Shown here piece by piece: positions 9,801 to 19,183 of a stretch of DNA of 20,445 bases; within the stretch, counting starts at the first letter, position 1; every line of letters starts with the position of its first letter. The DNA is from Phoronis australis (taxonomy: Eukaryota > Phoronida > Phoronidae), in contig NMRA01000428.1 in the NCBI GenBank assembly GCA_002633005.1, positions 375,360 through 395,804 on the forward strand. The letters run 5' to 3'. The notes below the pieces were generated by a model. It saw only the letters and a program-made list of their open reading frames with translations, had not been told where the DNA came from and ran no database searches. Both the position numbers and the translations under genes were made by a program.

Positions 9801-9955
9801 TTTTAGAAACTGTGTTAGATCGTACATTTCAAAATTAATGCACAAAAGGTTTTGATCTGGCTGCAGTACTGACTGTAGAGGTGTGAAACGCACATGTAAT
9901 TGGTGGGATACATGTATTTTGTGGTCGGATATATTCTACAGTGAAGTATCTGCGT

Positions 9956-10139
9956 GTTTTCTTACACGAATGATGTAAGGGCTTAAAAACAAACGTAAGT
10001 TAAGAATAACGTAAAGTAACATGTGTTTATTCACATTGTAACGCACACACATATATATATGTGAATAAACACATGTTACTTTACGTTAATATTAACTTAC
10101 GTTTGTTTTTAAGCCCTTACATCATTCGTGTAAGAAAAC
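9956..10139. repeat. Long near-perfect inverted repeat (81-base arms, 22-base loop)
   Basis: 9956-10036 and 10059-10139 are reverse complements at 79 of 81 positions. The two mismatches fall together where TTAAGAATAAC faces TTAATATTAAC. The loop (10037-10058) contains a CA/TA microsatellite. Each arm has its own small hairpin, CTTACA (9961-9966) with TGTAAG (9974-9979). The near identity of the arms implies recent origin or active homogenisation. A foldback/MITE element or a source of long hairpin RNA are both possible. There is no coding content, and I saw no clear target duplication. Confidence 0.9.
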
Positions 10140-10310
10140 TATCTATATCTGTACACTATTAAGAAGTTTGGGGTCCAAAGTTTAGAAAAACCGAGCCAAG
10201 GTAAAAATATTATATAGCTTTAAAGCGTCATTGTTTACTTGAATGATGTTGCAGAAGACAAGAATATCGGTGCATCGTAGTTTGAGTTTCCTCATCAGTT
10301 AACGTTCTGG

Positions 10311-10420
10311 TATAAATGAGCGTCCCAGGCTAGGAATGTTCAGAGGTGTTAATACCCTGTGCCTTGTATAAATGAGCGTCATAAGTTATGAATGTTCGAA
10401 GATGTTGATACCCTGTGCCC
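10311..10420. repeat. Two-unit tandem repeat, 56-base period
   Basis: TATAAATGAGCGTC starts each unit (10311 and 10367), followed by GAATGTTC, a TGTT block and ATACCCTGTGCC at the same offsets. About a dozen substitutions separate the units. Confidence 0.75.
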
Positions 10421-10879
10421 GGCTGCACGAAGCAGTCGTAGTAGGAATTCAACCAAGTTCCCTAAATCTATTTCGCATTTTATTCAGATGCTGTATTCTC
10501 ACTAATTAAATATTCGTTATTAGGGGCAGTGGGTGGCACGCACACGCTGCACGTAGGATCAGTACACCACCGTTATCGTTTTAACGTACATGTAGCGCAT
10601 ACATGTACATATAGTAGGTTATCGTATAGCTGGTGTGACGTACATTATAGCCGCAGTAATGTAGGAGATAGAAGGGGCGACAGTTCAACGGACCCGGGCA
10701 TTCACTATAAATATTTTGTTTGGATTTTTTACTGATTTTAATTAAATTGAATTTAGTTTATACTTCAAGTTCCAGTTTTGCTTAGTACTAGGGTCCATGC
10801 GTTTGAGTAGAGAAAGGACATTCATTAAAAAAATCCCCGGACATCACCAAATTGCTGGACGCTACTGTGTAGACAGCAG
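10421..10879. other. No gene recognised
   Basis: Contains two TACATGTA octamers (10587, 10600) close together. The plus-strand open frame 10529-10735 has no recognisable content. Confidence 0.5.
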
Positions 10880-11195
10880 ATATACTTTTCATTTTTCACC
10901 TAGCGTACCGTAGTCTTGGCTGGTTTGTAGCGCATAAAAACGTAGACGATGTCGGTAATATAACACTAGGAGCTTAGTACTGGCTAATGAATACAGGTGT
11001 ATGCTGCCTCGTCAGACTGCTTGAAAAGGTTGAAAAGGTTAACAAACCCAGTTTACTGAAAACCATTATATCTATGTTGACATTGTGGTTCCATTGTGTT
11101 TCTGCTCCACAAAACATGTACATGTACATTGGCGAGTTGTGATTATCTGTATCAAAATACATCCGTGCGTCAAATTATAAGCATGCCCATTATCT
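10880..11195. repeat. Ancient degenerate duplication, right member
   Basis: Counterpart of 9480-9800 about 1.4 kb away: CTTTTCATTTTTCACCT near 10885, CTATGTTGACATTGTGG near 11071, and CATTGGCGAGTTG..ATACATCCGTGCGTCAAA near 11128-11175. An overlapped pair of ACATGTA units (11114-11126) sits where the left member has ACATTTACACGTA. Confidence 0.6.
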
Positions 11196-11500
11196 TCGAA
11201 GTTCGTCCATTTCTGTGTGACGTCACTGTGTACACTACTACATGTAGATATAGTAATATTAGCTTTTGAACGTATTTGGTATTTGGCGGGTTAACCGAAT
11301 TTTGGAACAAACTTGACCACTACGTTTACCCCCTCAAACTGCGAGGTTATATTGAAAAGCATTGATGTCTTGAAAATAGTTTCCATCGCATCTCTCGTTC
11401 ACAGTATTCAAAATAAGTCTGAAATCGTTGAGATTGCACACTTGGAGCTAAGAACTAGTTCCCTATGCCACTAAGATGTCGGTCTCTGGGTACATGATCT
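11196..11500. other. Unique left flank of the large duplication
   Basis: No gene or repeat recognised apart from a TACATGTA at 11239. The sequence just before 11501 does not match the bases before the second copy at 15896. Confidence 0.5.
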
Positions 11501-12332
11501 ATTCATAATAAACAGTGCTTTTGTGTCGCAAAAGTTCCATAGCGCGTGCGTTTGACAATAACATTTCCCTTTGGCAACCAGCCCAAACTTCATTGTGAGA
11601 TTTAGTGCAGTGAAAGTACATGTGGGATGTGACAAAACTGTTCAGTCGTTCTGGCTTTCAAGGTAAGATTGATACCAATTGTTGAAGGGGTGTTGCTTGG
11701 AAGTTGGAACCGAGTATCCCCAAAGGTCAAAGGACGGGCACCGAGTTTTAGTATGTCTAAAAAATGAAATCCGCCGATTGATCGTTTGAATATGCCATAC
11801 TGGTGAAATGTTATTGCGGATCAAAGGAACCTAGTTGATTCCTTCAAATTCGTTACAAAAGATGAATGTCCGATTTGGAAACAAAATTGTGTATACGGAC
11901 CTAGTTGCTTGAAGGTATCTAGTTTGATTGTTTGTCCTTGATGTCTCTTGTTGTTTTGCTTCGTAACTCCCCGCCTGGAGATAAGGGATTGTATAGACTA
12001 CGATCAGGTATACATGTATACTGATGATCAGTGATCTGTCTAATAAAAAGTAAAGTGTCTCCAACCAAGTTTGTATCAATGAAGGGCTGCTACCGAACTA
12101 TATTGACCTGAAGGTCTACTTATATATACATTATGTAACGTCATACGTCTTACTGAAAGTTGGCTTCATATTAAGACAGATTCATCAACGTGGAAATAGT
12201 GAAACTAAACTTTGAGTTCATAGTGCATGTTTGAGGAAGGTCAGCTCAGAACTGTGTTATCCTCTGTGTAGTTTATTCCCATATTACCGACTCAGATCAC
12301 GAGTGTAAAAACTTATTAAAAGAAGGAGCGTG

Positions 12333-12477
12333 CGTTCACTAGCGATAGGAAATACGCTAGGACCTAGCAAAAATCTAACCAAACTTACGTGATTGCATTC
12401 AAAACACACGGCACTACGTGTATCTCACGTAACCCCTTGAAGTCTTGCTTTTTGCGAGGTCCTAGCGTTACTGAACG
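12333..12477. repeat. Nested palindromic element (copy 1)
   Basis: Three nested pairs share one centre. Outer arms ACGCTAGGACCT.. (12354-12373) and ..AGGTCCTAGCGT (12449-12468) match at 19 of 20. Middle arms are TTACGTGA (12385-12392) and TCACGTAA (12425-12432), perfect. Inner arms are ACACG (12406-12410) and CGTGT (12417-12421). The ends CGTTCA (12333) and TGAACG (12472-12477) also pair. It could be a foldback DNA transposon or a structured RNA. Confidence 0.75.
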
Positions 12478-12832
12478 AGAAGCAAGTCGTGGTTCCGTAC
12501 GTGTTAACTTGTGTATGAGGCGAATATTCATATCTTGATCGAAGCTACACTCGAGTTGCAGACTGTAGCCTAACGGTGTATTCTGTGATGAGTATCAACC
12601 GAAAGAAGTTGCGTGAGTTGCTTACATTTGTAGCCAGTGACATGCGACTGAAGGAGTCAGTATTCACTCATTTAATTATGGGGGTAAAGTATCCGAATAT
12701 GCTGACAAGCTGAACATATTTTTACTTTCGCCGAGAGAATAAGAACGCATAAGGTAGTCCGTATCTTGACCCGTTCCAGTGCCGCTTCCTATTTTGTAAA
12801 TAAAACTGGAACGATTAATTGAGGTTACAGCC

Positions 12833-13120
12833 TTGGGTCACGTTCTTTCACTAAGTTTTTGTATACCTTTGTCAGCTCATGAAAGCAAAGAAAACAGCTG
12901 CTCACTGATCAGTACACACGCTCCATGGCCATTACGTGTTGTGCAAGCTCGTGGTCCTAAGCAAATCGATGTTTTTCATGCTGTGTGCCTAGAACGCTTT
13001 ACTTGTGTTACTGGGTCAAATGTGCCAAGTTCATATTTTACGAACGCCTCAAATAGCTGCACTCGGTACGCGACTGTCGCTGCCATATTGTCCAGCAGAC
13101 GTTTTGATTTTTTAATGTAA
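12833..13120 (+). other. Open frame of 95 codons without ATG, probably not a gene
   Basis: The frame starts at TTG after a GGTTACAG that could act as a 3' splice site. In copy 2 (17213-17479) the same frame has only three codon changes, Thr to Ala, Pro to Gln and Arg to stop, none silent. The stretch is better conserved between copies than its surroundings. The pattern does not support protein constraint, but the region may matter as DNA. No family is recognised. Confidence 0.2.
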
Positions 13121-13514
13121 AGCAATGTACCCTGGTACTTGTCTTTACCTGTTACGTATTGAAATCAAAATGAAAATAACGAAACAGACGATTACAATCA
13201 ACAAACAAACAAACACGTACATTTAGGCTAGTTGTGCACTGCCCTTACATGTATACAGTACTGCGGGTATATACATGTATGAACATGAAACCATTCAGTA
13301 CATGTGCATCCGTGCATGTTTCGATCTAAGCAATAAAGTTGTCTAAGATCAGAAGTAAGGTCTGTAACGAATGTCACGTTGCTATGACAACAAGGACTCT
13401 TACGAACAAAATAACCGAACATTCCTAAGATGCCAAAAGTGCCTTGTTCAATTATTCGATAGAATCAAACCATTCTATTGCTTCTAATGACGTAAAAATT
13501 CTAGACCATGACAT

Positions 13515-13554
13515 GAGTTGAACTAACCTGTTAACAGGTGGAGCCACTGAACTA
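13515..13554 (-). other. tRNA-like A-box and B-box pair, possible SINE relic (copy 1)
   Basis: On the minus strand TAGTTCAGTGG (complement of 13544-13554) resembles a pol III A-box. GTTCAACTC (complement of 13515-13523) resembles a B-box 20 bases further on. A perfect palindrome ACCTGTTAACAGGT (13526-13539) lies between. The D-arm partner is absent and the A-to-B distance is short for a tRNA, so this is not a tRNA gene. Confidence 0.25.
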
Positions 13555-13708
13555 CATGCTGGGTACAGCTTGAGTAGGAACATTGGGGCTTTCAACATTC
13601 GGTAGTTGATTCTTGAGTTCAGTTCACTGGTAGCTCTTCTTGTCACTTGTTTTATGCGCTTTGATGTAAAGTTGCTTCATTGTGAAGTGGTGTGGAGCAT
13701 GTCTCATA

Positions 13709-13758
13709 CCTGATGATGATTTAAGGTATTAGATCGAAACGTTGATCATGAACATGGT
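13709..13758 (+). other. CTGATGA...CGAAACG motif, hammerhead-like but incomplete
   Basis: CTGATGA at 13710-13716 is followed by a 5-bp helix (GATTT/AGATC), then GAAAC (13736-13740) and a possible ACGTT/AACAT helix with one mismatch. That is the order of a hammerhead ribozyme core, which Penelope-like retroelements carry. An extra T after CTGATGA and no NUH cleavage triplet argue against activity. Copy 2 has ATGATGA instead. Confidence 0.25.
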
Positions 13759-14310
13759 TATCATTTCCAGAGTTAGCGTCATATTAGGCTTATATACATG
13801 TATACATACACTTAATTCAAGGAGAGCACATGTAACTGAGTAGAGGCGTAACCGCAGTTTAGTTTTTCGCGCCTTGATCCGTCGTAAGTCACATTGTCAA
13901 CAAGTTGACACATTCCAATCTGCAAGTCAGAATTTTTCTGTCCAAACAACCCCAGGTCTACGTTTTTTTTTAAGTGACATAAAAGTCCATTTTGGTATTT
14001 TATTGGTGATTGTTTTTCAAACTAAACTTAAAGGCATTTCTGACCTCTGAGTTTTGCAAATAATTTATTGGCTTTATCATCACTACGCAGTGAAAATGAA
14101 GACATCCGTCAGGGGTATAAGGCATTAAATTTATACAAACCATATGCTAGTATATAACAATTCTTTACATGATTAACCAATGATTTTACTTATCGACCCT
14201 AATTATTCAACCATTTTAACAATGCATATGACTGACAAGAGTTTATAACTGTAATTGCAAAGCTATATCGTGTAAAGCCAAACGCGATTCTAAATCTTAT
14301 ACGATTTCGA

Positions 14311-14536
14311 TCAGTCTTCTTCCACTGTTCCTTTCACCAGTTTGTGGATCACATTTGACAGAGGGAGTTTGCGACTGACAGTATGGAATCCGGTGTAAAA
14401 ATATGATATAAATTCATTTTGAGATGGGAGCCGAAAAAAAGCAGATTTGCGATGGAGAGGCTTCGATGAAAGTTCACCTTTTGGAGGTAGACTTACGTAG
14501 GAATTGATGGACAGCCGCGTTTTTATCTTTTGATTC
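14311..14536 (-). other. Possible minus-strand terminal exon frame, unsupported by copy comparison (copy 1)
   Basis: On the minus strand a good 3' splice site, CTTTTGAGCTGTTTCAG, ends at 14537. The frame then runs 75 codons (NQKIKTRLSINSY.. to ..LVKGTVEED) to TGA at 14311. Copy 2 keeps it open, with a 12-base in-frame duplication. However, the codon changes I saw between copies (for example Val to Glu, His to Asn, Asp to Ala) are all replacements, so constraint is not shown. No family is recognised. Confidence 0.2.
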
Positions 14537-14665
14537 CTGAAACAGCTCAAAAGTGAGTTCACCTTTTGGACCCTTGGTTTATAAAAATAACATTTCTGTT
14601 GCTGTTTGAAATTAGAAACAGGCTCCCTGTTTTTCTAGTTAAGTCTCGTACTTCGAGGTAATCCA

Positions 14666-14979
14666 TTTGGCGGAAAATGAATGGGAAAGAAATTTTGTCG
14701 CCAAATGAAGCAACCTCTTTCGTAAAGATTTTGGTTGTAAAATTGCAAGAAATGGCAGTGACATGTCCCGTCAGTCCTCGCTCCCCGTCATCAGGTATAC
14801 ATGTAGTTTACGTTTTCGAAGGACAGGTTTCGCTATTTATGTGTTCGCGTTCGTTCACTTCAGTGAGTGTCGTTCTAGGAAAGATATACAAAAAACAATT
14901 TGCAAGTTTAAAAGAACGCGTTACCACACCAAGTAGCCTGAATCAAGGTCTTCGCAAAGTTCGTGTTTTGAAACTTTAA
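14666..14979 (+). pseudogene. Possible gene start with E2F-like site, frameshifted in this copy
   Basis: TTTGGCGGAAA (14666-14676), an E2F-type motif, abuts ATG at 14677 (A at -3). The frame starts MNGKEILSPNEAT. Relative to copy 2 one C is missing in AACCTCTTTC (AACCCTCTTTC there), so this copy shifts into another frame that stays open to 14979. Copy 2 is described at 19054-19183. No family is recognised. Confidence 0.2.
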
Positions 14980-15819
14980 TTACTCTATCTTCCTTTCTTA
15001 GTTAACAATGATTGAATTTGTCAACTGTAACTCGTATTAGGATCTGAATTCCAATTTTATGTTTAGTCCAGTCAAATGATACTTGGAGCGCCCTCTTTAG
15101 CTAACTTGTCAAAATTCGTAGACATAACCACACTGGCTATACATGTAAGTTCATTATACATTGTATCTAACATTGACTCTCATGTTGACGTTGACCCTAA
15201 TCAAGTGCTGGAACCACTGACAATTTGTACTGTAGGAACTGCATGTCTAATGGTTGTCTGATTGACGTACGTACATGTATGTCCATGAAGATTGTAAAAC
15301 ATAATGTTTAGGCCGTCTTACCAGGTGACAGAATGAACGTGATTATTCATTATCACAAGATAAAGTCACGTAACGTTCTCATGAAGCAAGATTCCAGCAG
15401 GGAAATATTGCAGCCAGGTGTATTGTTGTTTATAAATTCACGAATCATATGGACGTCCCTGTTCTCCGAATTAGCGTTATATCAGGGTTCGATTCTGCAC
15501 CCAGACAGAATTCAGAAGCTCACTTTAAATTTCTTGCGAATGTTTCCACTTGAGTTATGGCGACATAGCGAGGTGGTTATATCTATAACGACAACCAATG
15601 CCTTTTCACGTTTCCACGTGTACGTATAACGTGCTGACTTTCGAAGAGATCGATGTTGGCAAGAGTTTTAATTGCAACTGATTAGATAAAAATTCACTTG
15701 TCATCAGCCAGTAGGCTAAACGTTTAACAAGAGGTCACTCAAACAGTTATTGGGACAGTCGGTGCTTGTTGCACGTGTATGTATGGGGATATAGGAACGC
15801 AGATACAAGTAGAGGCCTA

Positions 15820-15895
15820 TAGTCGGTGGGCCAGATTTTGTAGGGCCTCTAGAAAATGGTTTTTGTGAGTACTTTAGGGGGGCAATTTTATTTTN
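15820..15895. other. 76-base junction with the only N
   Basis: This stretch separates the two 4.3 kb copies and matches neither the left flank of copy 1 nor the right flank of copy 2. An 8-base inverted repeat, TAGAGGCC (15810-15817) and GGCCTCTA (15844-15851), spans the start of it. The N at 15895 lies exactly one base before copy 2 begins, after a T-rich run, which suggests an assembly join. Confidence 0.85.
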
Positions 15896-16709
15896 ATTCA
15901 TAATAAACAGTGCTTTTGTGTCGCAAAAGTTCCATAGCGCGTGCGTTTGACAATAACATTTCCCTTTGGCAAACAGCCCAAACTTCATTGTGAGATTTAG
16001 TGCAGTGAAAGTACATGTGGGATGTGACAAAACTGTTCAGTCGTTCTGGCTTTCAAGGTAAGATTGATACCAATTGTTGAAGGGGTGTTGCTTGGAACCG
16101 AGTATCCCCAAAGGTCAAAGGACGGGCACCGAGTTTTAGTATGTCTAAAAAATGAAATCCGCCGATTGATCGTTTGAATATGCCATACTGGTGAAATATT
16201 ATTGCGGATCAAAGGAACCTAGTTGATTCCTTCAAATTCGTTACAAAAGATGAATGTCCGATTTGGAAACAAAATTGTGTATACGGACCTAGTTGCTTGA
16301 AGGTATCTATTTTGATTGTTTGTCCTTTATGTCTCTTGTTGTTTTGCTTCGTAACTCCCCGCCTGGAGATAGGGGATTGTATAGAGGCTACGATCAAGTA
16401 TATATTGATCTGTCTAATAAAAAGTGAAGTCGTGCCTTCAACCAAGTTTGTATCAATGAAGGGCTGCTACCGAACTATATTGACCTGAAGGTCTACTTAT
16501 ATATACATTATGTAACGTCATACGTCTTACTGAAAGTTGGCTTCATATTAAGACAGATTCATCAACGTGGAAATAGTGAAACTAAACTTTGAGTTCATAG
16601 TGCATGTTTGAGGAAGGTCAGCTCAGAACAGTGTTATCCTATGCATAGTTTATTCCCATTTTACCGGCTCTGATTACGAGTGTAAAAAGTTATTAAAAGA
16701 CTGAGCATG

Positions 16710-16854
16710 CGTTCACTAGCGCTAGGAAATACGCTAGGACCTAGCAAAAATCTAACCAAGCTTACGTGATTGCATTCAAAATACACGGCACTACGTGTAT
16801 CTCACGTAACCCCTCGAAGTCTTGCTTTTTGCGAGGTCCTAGCGTTACTGAACG
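16710..16854. repeat. Nested palindromic element (copy 2)
   Basis: Equivalent of 12333-12477, with outer arms 16731-16750 and 16826-16845, the same TTACGTGA/TCACGTAA middle pair and a CACG/CGTG core. The outer pairing is unchanged from copy 1, mismatch included. Confidence 0.75.
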
Positions 16855-17212
16855 AGAGGCAAGTCGTGGTTCCGTACGTGTTAACTTGTGTATGAGGCGA
16901 ATATTCATATCTTGATCGAAGCTACACTCGAGTTGCAGATTGTAGCCTAACGTTGTATTCTGTGACGAGTATCAACCGAAAGAAGTTGTGTGAGTTGCTT
17001 ACATTTGTAGCCAGTGACATGCGACTGAAGGAGTCAGTATTCACTCCTTTAAGTATGGGGGTAAAGTATCCGAATATGCTGACAAGCTGAACATATTTTT
17101 ACTTTCGCCGAGAGAATAAGAACGCATAAGGTAGTCCGTATCTTGACCCGTTACAGTGCCGCTTCCTATTTTGTAAACAAAACTGGAACGATTAATTGAC
17201 TCGGTTACAGCC

Positions 17213-17479
17213 TTGGGTCACGTTCTTTCACTAAGTTTTTGTATACCTTTGTCAGCTCATGAAAGCAAAGAAAACAGCTGCTCACTGATCAGTGCACACG
17301 CTCCATGGCAATTACGTGTTGTGCAAGCTCGTGGTCCTAAGCAAATCGATGTTTTTCATGCTGTGTGCCTAGAACGCTTTACTTGTGTTACTGGGTCAAA
17401 TGTGCCAAGTTCATATTTTACGAACGCCTCAAATAGCTGCACTCGGTACGCGACTGTCGCTGCCATATTGTCCAGCTGA
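17213..17479 (+). other. Truncated version of the 95-codon open frame
   Basis: Same frame as 12833-13120, ended early by AGA to TGA at codon 89. This supports the reading that the frame is not under protein-level constraint. Confidence 0.2.
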
Positions 17480-17879
17480 CGTTTTGATTTTTTTAATGTA
17501 AAGCGATGTACCCTGGTACTTGTCTTTACCTGTTACGTATTGAAATCAAAATGAAAATAACGAAACAGCCAATTACAATCAACAAACAAACACGTACATT
17601 TAGGCTAGTTGTGCACTGCCCTTATACAGTACTGCGGGTACATATGAACATGAAACCATTCAGTACATGTGCATCCGTGCATGTTTCGATCTAAGCAATA
17701 AAGTTGTCTAAGATCAGAAGTAAGGTCTGTAACGAATGTCACGTTGCTATGACAACGAGGACTCTTACGAACAAAATAACCGAACATTCCTAAGACGCCA
17801 AAAGTGCCTTGTTCAATTATTCGATAGAATCAAACCATTCTATTGTTTCTAATGACGTAAAGATTCTAGACCATGACAT

Positions 17880-17919
17880 GAGTTGAACTAACCTGTTAAC
17901 AGGTGGAGCCACTGAGCTA
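17880..17919 (-). other. tRNA-like A-box and B-box pair (copy 2)
   Basis: On the minus strand the A-box reads TAGCTCAGTGG (complement of 17909-17919), a closer fit to the consensus than in copy 1. The B-box-like GTTCAACTC is the complement of 17880-17888. The palindrome ACCTGTTAACAGGT (17891-17904) is unchanged. Confidence 0.3.
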
Positions 17920-18686
17920 CATGCTGGGTACAGCTTGAGTAGGAACATTGGGGCTTTCAACATTCGATAGTTGATTCTTGAGTTCAGTTCACTGGTAGCT
18001 CTTCTTGTCAATTGTTTTATGCGCTTTGATGTAAAGTTGCTTCATTGTGAAGTGGTGTGGAGCATGTCTCATACATGATGATGATTTAAGGTATTAGATC
18101 GAAACGTTGATCATGAACATGGTTATCACTTCCGAAGTTAGCGTCCTATTAGGCTTATATATACATACACTTAATTCAAGGAGAGCACATGTAACTGAGT
18201 AGAGGCGTAACCGCAGTTTTAGTTTTTCGTGCCTTGATCCGTCACTCACCAATTACCATGTAAGTCACATTGTCAACAAGTTGACACATTCCAATCTGCA
18301 AGTCAGAATTTTTCTGTCCAAACAACCCCAGGTCTACGGTTTTTTTTAAAGTGACATAAAAGTCCTTTTTGGTATTTTATTGGTGATTGTTTTTCAAACT
18401 AAACTTAAAGGCATTTCTGACCTCTGGTTTTTGCAAATAATTTATTGTCTTTATCATCACTACGCAGTAAAAATGAAGACATCCGTCAGGGATACAAGGC
18501 ATTAAATTTATGCAAACCATATGCTAGTATATAACAATTCTTTACATGATTAACCAATGATTTTACTTATCGACCTAATTATTCAACCATTTTAACAATG
18601 CATATGACTGACAAGAGTTTATAACTGTAATTGCAAAGCTATATCGTGTAAAGCCAAACACGATTCTAAATCTTATACGATTTCGA

Positions 18687-18924
18687 TCAGGCTTCTTCCA
18701 CTGTTCCTTTCACCAGTTTGTTGATCACATTTGACAGAGGGAGTTTGCGACTGACAGTATGGAATCCGGTGTAAAAATATGATATAAATTCATTTTGAGA
18801 TGGGAACTGAGATGGGAGCCGAAAAAAAGCAGATTTGCGATGGAGAGGCTTCGATGAAAAATCACCTTTTGGAGGTAGACTTTCGTAGGAATTGATGGAC
18901 AGCCGCGTTTTTATCTTTTGATTC
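18687..18924 (-). other. Possible minus-strand terminal exon frame (copy 2)
   Basis: Counterpart of 14311-14536, open and four codons longer through a tandem duplication that repeats PSQ-type codons. The splice-site-like GCTGTTTCAG is intact. In copy 1 an internal TACGTAAGT could serve as a donor; copy 2 has TACGAAAGT there. Evidence for a real gene remains weak. Confidence 0.2.
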
Positions 18925-19053
18925 CTGAAACAGCTCAAAAGTGAGTTCACCTTTTGGACCCTTGATTTATAAAAATAACATTTCTGTTGCTGTTTGAAAT
19001 TAGAAACAGGCTCCCTGTTTTTCTAGTTAAGTCTCGTAGTTCGAGGTAATCCA

Positions 19054-19183
19054 TTTGGCGGAAAATGAATGGGAAAGAAATTTTGTCGCCAAATGAAGCA
19101 ACCCTCTTTCGTAAAGATTTTGGTTGTAAAATTGCAAGAAATGGCAGTGACATGTCCCGTCAGTCCTCGCTCCCCGTCATCAG
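19054..19183 (+). CDS. Possible first coding exon behind an E2F-like site, product unknown
   Basis: TTTGGCGGAAA (19054-19064) directly precedes ATG at 19065. The frame reads MNGKEILSPNEATLFRKDFG, continues through ARNGSDMSRQSSLPVI and reaches CAG|GTATAC, a usable splice donor, at 19183/19184: 39 codons plus two bases. The motif, ATG and donor together make it worth listing. Copy 1 has a one-base deletion that breaks this frame. A competing frame from 19069 is open to 19371 in both copies; its only differences are an in-frame 3-base insertion and replacement changes. I recognise no family and found no following exon. Confidence 0.25.

Larger units (their letters stand above)
11501..15819 (+). 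repeat. 4.3 kb direct duplication, copy 1
   Basis: This unit of 4,319 bases starts ATTCATAATAAACAGTGC and ends TAGAGGCCTA, and matches 15896-20218 in the same order throughout. By eye the copies differ by a few percent substitutions plus indels of 1 to about 16 bases, including a 7-base deletion near 11697 and hexamer indels at TACATGTA sites. Apart from candidate exons listed separately, no gene is recognised inside. Confidence 0.95.

Noticed and set aside
10037-10058. CA/TA microsatellite as an independent feature
   Set aside because: It is short and simply forms the loop of the 81-base inverted repeat.
11511-11520. AACAGTGCTT at the start of copy 1 as a Tc1-type transposon end
   Set aside because: It is not preceded by TA and no inverted partner was found at a suitable distance, so it is probably a coincidence.
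13709-13758. An active hammerhead ribozyme
   Set aside because: Extra base in the CTGATGA-helix junction, mismatch in the second helix, no cleavage triplet, and loss of the first C in copy 2.
17880-17919. A functional tRNA gene on the minus strand
   Set aside because: The D-stem and acceptor stem do not pair and the A-box to B-box distance is too short.
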